Shown here: in pieces, positions 51,698-58,928 of the stretch
Layout of the letters: each line of letters opens with the position of its first letter
Numbering within the stretch: position 1 is the first letter of the stretch
From: Streptomyces sp. BHT-5-2
Lineage (GTDB): Bacteria > Actinomycetota > Actinomycetes > Streptomycetales > Streptomycetaceae
Direction of reading: 5' to 3'
NCBI RefSeq assembly: GCF_019774615.1
Contig: NZ_CP081497.1
Coordinates: 62,001 to 126,000 of the forward strand
DNA length: 64,000 nucleotides
Program-made: the position numbers and the translations under genes
The notes under the pieces: generated by a model
The model's input: the letters and a program-made list of their open reading frames with translations, nothing else
Database searches by the model: none
Told to the model about the DNA's origin: nothing

Positions 51698-52972
51698 TCA
51701 CTCCTCCGGAGATCCCCCACGCGGGATTCCCTCCACGCTGGAGAACACCCCCACCGCATTGGCCACCGGCCGTTCCCTCTCCACCGTCGGATGGTTGCGC
51801 ACCTTGGCCTCGCCGTACGGGTCCTGGGTGACGAACGTCGAGGAGCCGCCGCCGTCGAGGTCCATCGCCTCCCGCGCGCCGAGCCGCGACATCAGTCCGG
51901 CCAGCTCCCGCACGGTGAGGCCCGTCTGGTGCTTCCCCTTCTCCCCGTCCAGCGCCATCAGGAGGAGGGTGCGGCCGCGGTCGGCGATGCCGATCGAGGT
52001 CCGCATGGTGACGGCGACGGCGTCCAGGCCGGCGGCCGGGCGGCCGTGGCGCAGCACGGGGAAGCCGCCGACCGCGCAGCGCAGGCGGCCCGGCAGGCGG
52101 GCGACGAGGCGGTGGCTGATGAACACCCGCTCGCCGAGGTGCAGGGCCCGCAGGCGTCGCGCGCCCTGCTCGCGGCCGACCAGGACCACCGAGCCCCGTT
52201 CGATCACGCCGGTGCCCGGGTGGGCGGCCGCATGGGCGACGCGGCCGTGGCGGATCGTGATCTCGGCGGTGTCGGTGTCGCAGCCGGCTCCGCGGTCGGT
52301 GTCCGTGCCGCAGACCGCGCGCTCGCGGGAGACCGCGCCCCAGCGTGCGGTGTAGGCGCCGATGCCGCCCTGCGGGAGGGCGTACTGGTTGAGTCCGCGC
52401 AGGGGCCAGGAGCCCTCGTGGCTGCGTACGGTGCCGCGCAGCGTCAGGCGGTCGAGTCGTGCCCGATGGTCGTAGCCGACGGCGAGGACGTCCTTGGTGG
52501 TGGCGCCGGGCGGCAGTGCCGGACCGAACCGTTGGCCGTCCGGCACCGCGGCCTTCAGCTCCCGCCCCGACGCCACCGCGGGCCCCACGGAGGAGCCGGT
52601 GACCTCGGCCTCGGGGTGCTGGGCCTCGCTGATGTCGAAGAAGTCGCCGTTGACCGCGCCGACCGCGTCCCGGTCGTCGGCCAGTTCGGACACCGGGGCC
52701 CGGGCGGCGACCGCGGCCGGGTGGAGCAGGTCCACCGAGACCGCGGGGTCGGAGAGGTTCACGGTCAGCAGGTGGCCGTGGACGATGCCGCGGGGCAGGA
52801 ACATGCGGAACTCGGAGTAGGTCACGCCGCGGGCCAGGCGCGTCGGGGGCGTCCGCGTGAAGCCGCCGTCGGCGGACGCCCGTGTCGCGCCGACCGCCGT
52901 GCCGCCGGCCAGTACACCCCAGGCGACCGTGAGCGCCGCCACCGTCCGGAACTTTCCCAACAGCTGCTTCAC
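51698..52972 (-). CDS. Secreted phosphodiester glycosidase-family (NAGPA domain) protein
   Basis: 424 residues from the GTG at 52972 (AGGGGG 5 bases upstream; a TTG 24 bases earlier is less likely). Signal peptide to about residue 33. The NAGPA-type core shows VGAVNGDFFDI (about 115), GGFPVLRHGRP (about 308), TSIGIADRGRTLLLMALDG and MDLDGGGSSTFV (about 375). Members cleave N-acetylglucosamine-1-phosphodiesters or act on cell-wall polymers such as teichoic acid decorations; the substrate is unknown here. Confidence 0.88.
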   Translation of the reverse strand: MKQLLGKFRTVAALTVAWGVLAGGTAVGATRASADGGFTRTPPTRLARGVTYSEFRMFLPRGIVHGHLLTVNLSDPAVSVDLLHPAAVAARAPVSELADDRDAVGAVNGDFFDISEAQHPEAEVTGSSVGPAVASGRELKAAVPDGQRFGPALPPGATTKDVLAVGYDHRARLDRLTLRGTVRSHEGSWPLRGLNQYALPQGGIGAYTARWGAVSRERAVCGTDTDRGAGCDTDTAEITIRHGRVAHAAAHPGTGVIERGSVVLVGREQGARRLRALHLGERVFISHRLVARLPGRLRCAVGGFPVLRHGRPAAGLDAVAVTMRTSIGIADRGRTLLLMALDGEKGKHQTGLTVRELAGLMSRLGAREAMDLDGGGSSTFVTQDPYGEAKVRNHPTVERERPVANAVGVFSSVEGIPRGGSPEE

Positions 52973-53130
52973 AACAGCCCCCTGACGTCGCGTCAACTAT
53001 CCCAGGTGGTGGCAGCGCTCACTATGACCCGTACATGGCGGGATTCCGAACATTCGCGGAACGGTGCCGTGTCGCCCGGAAGGGGCGGCGGCAGGACGTC
53101 CGGGCCGTGGGTGGCCGGCCCGGACGGGCT

Positions 53131-53883
53131 TCAGGAGTCGAGCAGGTCCTCCCAGAAATCGTCCCCCGCACGATCCCAGAAGTTGTCGTCTTTGTGGCCC
53201 CAGAAGCCGTCCCCCTTGTGGCCCCAGAAGCCGTCGCCTTTGTGGCCCCACTTGTGGTCCCAGGCGGAGACCCCCTTGACCAGGTCCATGTAGTGGTCCC
53301 AGTCCCAGTGCCGGCCGGGATCGGTGTGGTTGGCGCCCGGCACCTCGACGTGCCCGATGATGTGCTTGCGGTCCCTGGGGATGCCGTAGCGCTCGCAGAT
53401 GGCGGCGGTCAGCTGGGCGGAGCGGGCGTAGAGGCTCTCGGTGAACCACTTCGGTTCGTCGATCCAGCCCTCGTGCTCGATGCCGATGCTGCGGGTGTTG
53501 TAGTTCCAGTTACCGGCGTGCCAGGCGACGTCGCGTTCGCGGATGCACTGGGCGATGTAGCCGTCCGAGGAGCGGACGACGTAGTGCGCGGCGGCTTTGT
53601 GCGCGGGGTTCTGGAAGATCCGCAGGGTCTCCCTGAAGGTCTGCTGCGTCACATGGATCACGACGGTGTCGATGCGGTACTGCTTCGGGCGGTTGGCCGC
53701 CGTGTAGTTGCCGGAGCTGGCGGGGTGCCAGTGGACGGGCGGGTAGCCGGCGGATTTCCTGGGCCGCTTGCGGGGCGTCGTGGCGTCGGCCGAGGTGAGG
53801 GAGGTGAGGGCGGCGGACGCGGCGAATGCAGCGGCGCCGGCGAGCAGCCGACGGCGGGCCGGGAAGTGCTGGTCGGGTTCCAT
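53131..53883 (-). CDS. Tat-type secreted N-acetylmuramoyl-L-alanine amidase (PGRP/Amidase_2) with repeat tail
   Basis: 250 residues from the ATG at 53883 (AGGAG 5 bases upstream). PARRRLLAGAAAF is a Tat-like signal. The amidase-2 domain shows zinc ligands and active-site residues in IDTVVIHVTQQTF (about 72), SIGIEHEGW (about 134) and GHVEVPGANHTDPGRHWDW (about 185-203). It should cut the lactyl-peptide bond of peptidoglycan. The last 40 residues are unusual: WGHKGDGF repeated, then degenerate copies ending FWEDLLDS, aromatic and charged, perhaps a wall-binding or oligomerisation tail. Confidence 0.9.
   Translation of the reverse strand: MEPDQHFPARRRLLAGAAAFAASAALTSLTSADATTPRKRPRKSAGYPPVHWHPASSGNYTAANRPKQYRIDTVVIHVTQQTFRETLRIFQNPAHKAAAHYVVRSSDGYIAQCIRERDVAWHAGNWNYNTRSIGIEHEGWIDEPKWFTESLYARSAQLTAAICERYGIPRDRKHIIGHVEVPGANHTDPGRHWDWDHYMDLVKGVSAWDHKWGHKGDGFWGHKGDGFWGHKDDNFWDRAGDDFWEDLLDS
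53191..53250 (-). repeat. 24-bp tandem repeat encoding WGHKGDGF units
   Basis: Units at 53191-53214 and 53215-53238 differ at 2 or 3 bases, with a half unit to 53250. Length is in frame, so the protein tail can grow or shrink by eight residues. Confidence 0.85.
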
Positions 53884-53916
53884 GCGAACTCCTGACAAGG
53901 ACCGAGGGGCGGTCGC

Positions 53917-54015
53917 GTGCATGTCATGCACAGCCGGTGCGTTCGTCATGCGCAAGAGCACGCGCCCTGCCAAGGGAATGGCCGTTGTGTCAATGGCTTG
54001 ACCAAAGAAGGTCAA
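53917..54015. promoter_or_regulatory. Two palindromes upstream of the amidase gene
   Basis: GTGCATG-T-CATGCAC (53917-53931) is a perfect dyad 34 bases before the amidase start. TTGACC-AAAGAA-GGTCAA (53998-54015) is a second perfect dyad further up; its minus-strand half also resembles a -35. Both look like regulator binding sites. No nearby gene is an obvious partner. Confidence 0.5.
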
Positions 54016-54060
54016 CCGAGGATCAAATACGCTCAACGCCCCCTGATCGGACCGCACGGA

Positions 54061-54129
54061 CGTCACCCGGGTGCCGCACCACGCCCGGAAACTGACGGTA
54101 AGTCAGGCAATGGCCGCACCCGGGTGACG
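54061..54129 (-). terminator. Nested inverted repeat after the encapsulin genes
   Basis: Outer arms CGTCACCCGGGTG and its exact complement (13 bp), 43 bases apart. Inside, CTGAC-GGTAA-GTCAG forms a small hairpin. It starts 38 bases past the second encapsulin stop. It probably ends the encapsulin transcript. Confidence 0.65.
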
Positions 54130-54167
54130 GCGTTTCAGGTCCGGATCGTGCTCCCGGTACCGTTCGG

Positions 54168-55583
54168 TCAGCGTCCGATCTCGACGTCCTCCAGGATGCC
54201 CAGCGCGTCCGGCACCAGCACCGCCGCCGAGTAGTAGGCGCTGACCAGGTATTTGATGACGGCCTGGTCGTTGATGCCCATGAAACGCACCGACAGGCCG
54301 GGTCGGTACTCGTCGGGGATGCCGGTCTGGTGGAGGCCGACCACGCCCTGGTTCTCCTCGCCGACGCGCATCGCGAGGATCGAGCTGGTCTGGTCCGCGT
54401 TGATCGGGATCTTGTTGCAGGGCAGCAGCGGGATGCCGCGCCAGGCGCGCACCGGCGTGCCCTCGATCTCCGCGGTCGCCGGGTAGATCCCGCGGGCGTT
54501 CCACTCCCGGCCGATGGCCGCGATGGTCCGCGGGTGCGCCAGCAGGAACTGGGTCTTGCGGCGGCGGGAGATCAGTTCGTCGAGGTCGTCGGGGGTGGGC
54601 GGGCCGCTGCGGGTGTGGATGCGCTGCTGGAGGTCGGCGTTGTGCAGCAGGCCGAACTCGCGGTTGTTGACCAGCTCGTGTTCCTGGCGCTCGCGCAGCG
54701 CTTCGATGGTCAGTCGCAGCTGCTGGTCCAGCTGGTTCATCGGGTCGTTGTAGAGGTCGGCGACCCGTGAGTGGATCTTCAAGACGGTCTGCGCGACGCT
54801 GAGTTCGTACTCCCGAGGCTGCCGTTCGTAGTCCGCGAACGTGCCTGGCAGTGTCGGCTCGCCGATGTGGCCGGCGGCCAGTTCGATGGCGGCCTCGCCG
54901 TGCTTGTTCTGCGCCGGGACGAGGGCGGTGCGGAAGCTCTCGACGTGTTCGCGCAGCGCCGCCGAACGGCCCAGCACCTCCTCGTAGTCGCTGCGGGAGA
55001 GGGTGAGGACGGTGCCGCGGGTGGCCGCGCGGAGGCTGAACTCCCACTCGGCGTCGGCGCTGAGCAGTGCCGCGTCGCCGGCCGCGTCGCCGCCGGTGAG
55101 CAGCGCGGTCACCGTCTCGTCGCCGTACTTGCCGGTGCCCACCCGTTCGATCCTGCCGTGGGCGATCAGGATCACCTGGTCGGTCGGCGTGCCGTGCTCG
55201 GCGAGGACGTCACCGGGGACGACGTCCCGCTGGGCGAAGCGCCCGGCCAGCTCCCGGAGGGTGGGGTCGTCGGTGAAGCCGCGCAGTGGCGCAAGTTCGC
55301 GCAACTCCAGGGGGATGACCCGGACTTCGGCGCCCTCGGTGACGAACTCCACGCGGCCGTCGCCGAGGGTGTGGGTCAGGCGCCGGTTGACGCGGTAGGT
55401 GCCGCCGGAGACCTGCGTCCACGGCAGGACCCGCAGCAGCCACCGCGAGGAGATGCCCTGCATCTGCGGCGGGGTCTTGGTCGTGGTCGCCAGGTTGCGG
55501 GCGGCCGCGGTGTCCAGGCTGGACCGGGGCTGCTCGGTGCCCTCGGTCTGCGGGCCGGAGGTGGGATCCACGGATGTGGTCAT
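54168..55583 (-). CDS. Family 2B encapsulin shell protein with internal cNMP-binding-type domain (EshA-like), copy 1
   Basis: 471 residues. Ser/Thr/Glu-rich N-terminal arm (1-35), then the family motif NLATTTKT-PPQMQGISSRWLL (about 30-48) and RVNRRL. A CRP-like cyclic-nucleotide domain is inserted at about 90-220 (GDVLAEHGTPTDQVILIAHGRIERVG, then GDAALL...SLRAATRGTVLTL). The HK97-type shell fold resumes (PREYELSVAQTVLKIHSRVADLYNDPMNQ, RSGPPTPDDLDELI, LLPCNKIPIN, GVVGLHQTGIPDEY, SVRFMGINDQAVIKYLVSAYYSAA). This is the layout of EshA, the Streptomyces protein with effects on ppGpp, antibiotics and differentiation, now classed as an encapsulin. ATG with AGGTGA upstream. It lies 143 bases after a second such gene. 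Confidence 0.93.
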   Translation of the reverse strand: MTTSVDPTSGPQTEGTEQPRSSLDTAAARNLATTTKTPPQMQGISSRWLLRVLPWTQVSGGTYRVNRRLTHTLGDGRVEFVTEGAEVRVIPLELRELAPLRGFTDDPTLRELAGRFAQRDVVPGDVLAEHGTPTDQVILIAHGRIERVGTGKYGDETVTALLTGGDAAGDAALLSADAEWEFSLRAATRGTVLTLSRSDYEEVLGRSAALREHVESFRTALVPAQNKHGEAAIELAAGHIGEPTLPGTFADYERQPREYELSVAQTVLKIHSRVADLYNDPMNQLDQQLRLTIEALRERQEHELVNNREFGLLHNADLQQRIHTRSGPPTPDDLDELISRRRKTQFLLAHPRTIAAIGREWNARGIYPATAEIEGTPVRAWRGIPLLPCNKIPINADQTSSILAMRVGEENQGVVGLHQTGIPDEYRPGLSVRFMGINDQAVIKYLVSAYYSAAVLVPDALGILEDVEIGR

Positions 55584-55726
55584 GCTGAACGGTCACCTGT
55601 TCCGATCGGTGCGGGAAATCTCGGCGCGTAAAATTCCGGGAAAAGCGCGGGAAAGAACGGAGAAGTGGGCGGTGGGAGGCGCTATCGTCCCGCGCGGTGC
55701 GGCAGTCGCTTCCCCGGAATTTCCAC

Positions 55727-57139
55727 TCAGTGTCCGATTTCCACGTCTTCGAGGACGCCGAGGGCATCGGGTACGAGAATGGCCGCCGAATAGTAGGCGC
55801 TGACGAGGTAGTTCACGATTGCCTGGTCGTCGACTCCCATGAAACGCACCGAAAGGCTCGGTTCGTATTCATCGGGAATTCCGCTGCGGTGCAGCCCGAC
55901 CACGCCCTGCTTCTCCTCGCCGGTGCGCAGCAGCAGCACCGAGCTGGTGCCCTCCGGTGTCACCGGGATCTTGTTGCAGGGGAAGATCGGCACGCCGCGC
56001 CAGGACGGCAGCGAGTGGCCCATGACGTCGACCGCGTCCGGGTAGAGGCCGCGGGCGCTGCACTCGCGGCCGATCGCGGCGATCGCCTTGGGGTGGGCCA
56101 GCAGGAAGCCCGGGTCCTTCCAGACCGTGGCGAGGAGTTCGTCGAGGTCGTCGGGGGTGGGCGGGCCGCTGCGGGTGCGGACGCGCTGCCTGAGGTCGGC
56201 GTTGTGCAGCAGCCCGAACCCGGGGTTGTTGATCATCTCGTGCTCCTGCCGCTCGCGCAGGGCCTGCACCGTGAGCCGGAGCTGTTCCTCGACCTGGTTC
56301 ATCGGGTCGCTGTAGAGGTCGCCGACGCGGGTGTGGGTGCGCAGCACGGTCTGCGCGACGCTGAGTTCGTACTCCCGCGGCGTGCGGTCGTAGTCGACGA
56401 ACGTGCTGGGCAGGGCGGGCTCGCCGCGGTGGCCGGAGGAGAGGGTGATGGCGGACTCGCCGCCGGGGTCGGCCGCCGGCGCGGCGCCGTCGGTGGCCGC
56501 CGCGAGGTGGTCGCGCAGCGCGGGGGAGCGGTCGGCGACCTCCAGGGCGGCCGCGCGCGCCAGGGTCATCACCGTCACCCGCGTCACCGCGCGGTAGCTG
56601 AACTCCCACTGGCCGTCGGCGTCGCCGAGCGCGGCGTCGCCGAGGTGGTCGCCGCCGGCCAGCGCGTCGAGGACGGTCTCGTCGCTGTACTTGCCGGTGC
56701 CGATCCGGTCGACCCGGCCGTGTGCGATCAGCACCACCCGGTCGTGCGGGGTGCCGGCCTGGGCGATCACCTCGCCGGGGGCGTACTCGTGCTGGGTGAA
56801 CCTTTCGCCGAGCGCGGCGAGGACCTCGACGTCGGTGAATTCCCACAGCGCGGGCAGTTCGCGCAGTTCCTCGGGGATGATCGCGACCGAGCCGCCGTCG
56901 ATGTCGAAGTCGATCCGCCCGTCGCCGACGGTGTGCGCGAGCCGTCGGTTGACGCGGTAGGTGCCACCCGAGACCTGCACCCAGGGCAGCAGCCGCAGCA
57001 GCCAGCGGGAGGTGATGCCCTGCATCTGTGGTGCGGTCTTGGTGGTCGTCGCCAGATTCCGCGCGGCGGTGGTACTGAGGCTGGAATTCTGGCTCTCTTC
57101 GGCGTCTCCGTGCAGCGTCTCGCCGGCAATCGTCACCAT
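55727..57139 (-). CDS. Family 2B encapsulin shell protein with internal cNMP-binding-type domain (EshA-like), copy 2
   Basis: 470 residues, a clear paralogue of the downstream gene over its whole length. NLATTTKTAPQMQGITSRWLL, insert domain with PGEVIAQAGTPHDRVVLIAHGRVDRIG and LGDAAL...SYRAVTRVTVMTL, then the same shell segments, ending VPDALGVLEDVEIGH. In the nucleotide cassette the Arg is kept (RAVT) and the usual FGE reads LGD, so ligand binding is possible but not certain. Divergence is highest in the arm and the insert domain, lowest in the shell segments. The ATG has AGGTGAC upstream, and a good promoter lies 80-110 bases before it. Co-assembly of the two proteins is inferred. Confidence 0.93.
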   Translation of the reverse strand: MVTIAGETLHGDAEESQNSSLSTTAARNLATTTKTAPQMQGITSRWLLRLLPWVQVSGGTYRVNRRLAHTVGDGRIDFDIDGGSVAIIPEELRELPALWEFTDVEVLAALGERFTQHEYAPGEVIAQAGTPHDRVVLIAHGRVDRIGTGKYSDETVLDALAGGDHLGDAALGDADGQWEFSYRAVTRVTVMTLARAAALEVADRSPALRDHLAAATDGAAPAADPGGESAITLSSGHRGEPALPSTFVDYDRTPREYELSVAQTVLRTHTRVGDLYSDPMNQVEEQLRLTVQALRERQEHEMINNPGFGLLHNADLRQRVRTRSGPPTPDDLDELLATVWKDPGFLLAHPKAIAAIGRECSARGLYPDAVDVMGHSLPSWRGVPIFPCNKIPVTPEGTSSVLLLRTGEEKQGVVGLHRSGIPDEYEPSLSVRFMGVDDQAIVNYLVSAYYSAAILVPDALGVLEDVEIGH

Positions 57140-57219
57140 GTCACCTATCTCGTCGAGGCTGCGGCGTGGAACACCCGTAGGGCGTCAGAAATGTGCCCTG
57201 TCAGCTCGCCGCCGCATCG

Positions 57220-57249
57220 AAGATAGTGGCGCTTTTTTTATCCGCACAA
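57220..57249 (-). promoter_or_regulatory. Promoter of the encapsulin pair
   Basis: On the minus strand TTGTGC (57244-57249), 18-base spacer, TATCTT (57220-57225). It predicts a leader of about 75 bases. The spacer contains an A7 run, very unusual in this GC-rich window. It shows the shell genes can be transcribed apart from the kinase. Confidence 0.55.
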
Positions 57250-57359
57250 TCGCTCGATGGGGTGGCATGGATATAAGTCTCGGTGGAAAGGGTTTAGGTT
57301 TTTCGGTGCCGGGAAAAGTGTGCCGAGGTGATTCCCGGTGGTGCTGCGGGGGGCCGCCG

Positions 57360-58787
57360 TCAGCCGCCGAGCAGCGCCGCTCCGTCCGTCAGGGTCGCCG
57401 ACAGTCGGGCCCAGGCGGCGCCGTCCCGCTCCCGCGCCGGGTACTCCGCGCCGCGGGCCGTGCCCCATCTGCGCGCCACCGCCGCCGGATCCTCGCCCAG
57501 CAGCAGCCCGGCCGCCTGCGCCGCCGCGCCGAGCGCGACGAGTTCGCCGGCCTCGGGCACCACCACCGGGCGGCCCGAGAGCCGCCGTACGGTCTCCCGC
57601 CAGGCGGCGCCGCGGGCCCCGCCGCCGATCAGCAGCAGCGGCGCACCGGGCGCGGTCTCCGGACCCGAAACGTGATCGAGGGCCCGCAGAAGTGTGAACA
57701 CCGCGCCGTCGTAGGCGGCTTGGAGCAGCTGGCCGGGGGTGGTGTCGTGGCGCAGGCCGTGCAGCAGGCCCGAGGCGTGCGGGAGGTTCGGCGTCCGCTC
57801 GCCGTCCAGGAAGGGCAGCAGCACGGCGCCGCCGCCCGGCTCGACGGCCTCCCGGTCGCGGCCGAGCAGGGCCGCCACCCGGTCCACGGCGAGCGTGCAG
57901 TTGAGTGTGCAGGCCAGCGGCAGCCAGTCGCCGCGGGCGTCGGCGAAGCCGGCGACGGTGCCGGTCGGATCGGCGGGCCGGCGGGTGGTGACGGCGTACA
58001 CCGTGCCGGAGGTGCCCAGGCTCAGCACCGGCTGCCCGGGGCGCAGGCCCAGGCCGAGCGCCGCCGCCATGTTGTCCCCCGTCCCGGCGGCCACCAACGC
58101 GCCGTGCGGGAGGGGGAGTTCGTCGGTGTGCACGCTGCCGGCCGCCTCCCCGGGGAGTGCCACGCGCGGCAGTATCGCGGGCGTCAGCCCGACCCGCTCC
58201 AGGGTCTCGGGGTCGTACGCGCCGGTGGACGCCGCCCACCAGCCGGTGCCCGAGGCGTCGCCGCGGTCGGTGACGGCCTGGCCGGTGAGCCGCTGGACGA
58301 GGTAGTCGTGCGGAAGCCGGACGGCGGCGGTGGCGGCGGCCGCGTCCGGCTCGTGGGCGCGCAGCCAGGCCCACTTGGCGACCGTGAACGACGGCCCCGG
58401 AACGCTCCCGATGCGCTCGGCCCACGCCTGCGGGCCGCCGCCCTCGGCGATCAGCCGGGCGCTCTCGCGGGCCGGCCGGACGTCGTTCCACAACAGCGCC
58501 GGGCGTACCGGCTCGCCGGTCGCGTCCAGCGTCACCAGCCCGTGCTGCTGGCCGGCGACGGAGACCGCGGACGCCTGCCGCGCGGCGGGGCCGCACCGGG
58601 CCAGCGCCTCGCCCAGTGCCTGCCACCACTGCCGGGGGTCGCTCTCCTTGCCGGGGCCGCCGACCGTGTGCGGTGCCTGGCCCCGGGCCAGCACCTCGCC
58701 GGTCTCCGCGTCCACGACCAGCGTCTTGGTGGACTGCGTCGAGCTGTCCACGCCGACGACCAGCGGTCCGGCCGCCTGTGCGCCCAT
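57360..58787 (-). CDS. xylB: Xylulokinase, candidate encapsulin cargo
   Basis: 475 residues from the ATG at 58787 (GGAGGGAGG upstream). FGGY kinase with xylulokinase hallmarks: VVGVDSSTQSTKTLVVDAETG, VAGQQHGLVTLD, LLWNDVRP, FTVAKWAWLRAHEP, TDRGDASGTGWW, GTGDNMAAALG (catalytic Asp), LSLGTSGTVYAV, LPFLDGERTPN and IGGGARGAAWRETVRRLSG. It phosphorylates D-xylulose to xylulose 5-phosphate. It stands directly upstream of two family 2B encapsulin genes, and xylulokinase is one of the cargo types proposed for family 2 shells. Only about 9 residues precede the first beta-strand, so a long disordered targeting arm is absent. No xylA lies in the window. Confidence 0.94.
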   Translation of the reverse strand: MGAQAAGPLVVGVDSSTQSTKTLVVDAETGEVLARGQAPHTVGGPGKESDPRQWWQALGEALARCGPAARQASAVSVAGQQHGLVTLDATGEPVRPALLWNDVRPARESARLIAEGGGPQAWAERIGSVPGPSFTVAKWAWLRAHEPDAAAATAAVRLPHDYLVQRLTGQAVTDRGDASGTGWWAASTGAYDPETLERVGLTPAILPRVALPGEAAGSVHTDELPLPHGALVAAGTGDNMAAALGLGLRPGQPVLSLGTSGTVYAVTTRRPADPTGTVAGFADARGDWLPLACTLNCTLAVDRVAALLGRDREAVEPGGGAVLLPFLDGERTPNLPHASGLLHGLRHDTTPGQLLQAAYDGAVFTLLRALDHVSGPETAPGAPLLLIGGGARGAAWRETVRRLSGRPVVVPEAGELVALGAAAQAAGLLLGEDPAAVARRWGTARGAEYPARERDGAAWARLSATLTDGAALLGG

Positions 58788-58826
58788 CGGGCACCTCCCT
58801 CCGCGACCGGTATTCCAGGCCCTGAT

Positions 58827-58855
58827 CCGGGGCTCCCGGCCGCTCAGGGCCCCGG
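58827..58855 (-). terminator. Hairpin between the esterase and xylulokinase genes
   Basis: CCGGGGC and GCCCCGG with a 15-base loop, 74 bases past the esterase stop. It may separate the two transcripts or act as an attenuator. Confidence 0.4.
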
Positions 58856-58928
58856 CGCGCAGCCGCATCGTAATGTGCCGGCCGTGGGCCGCGGGCGGCC
58901 TGTGGACAACACGCGCGGGCGGTGCGGG

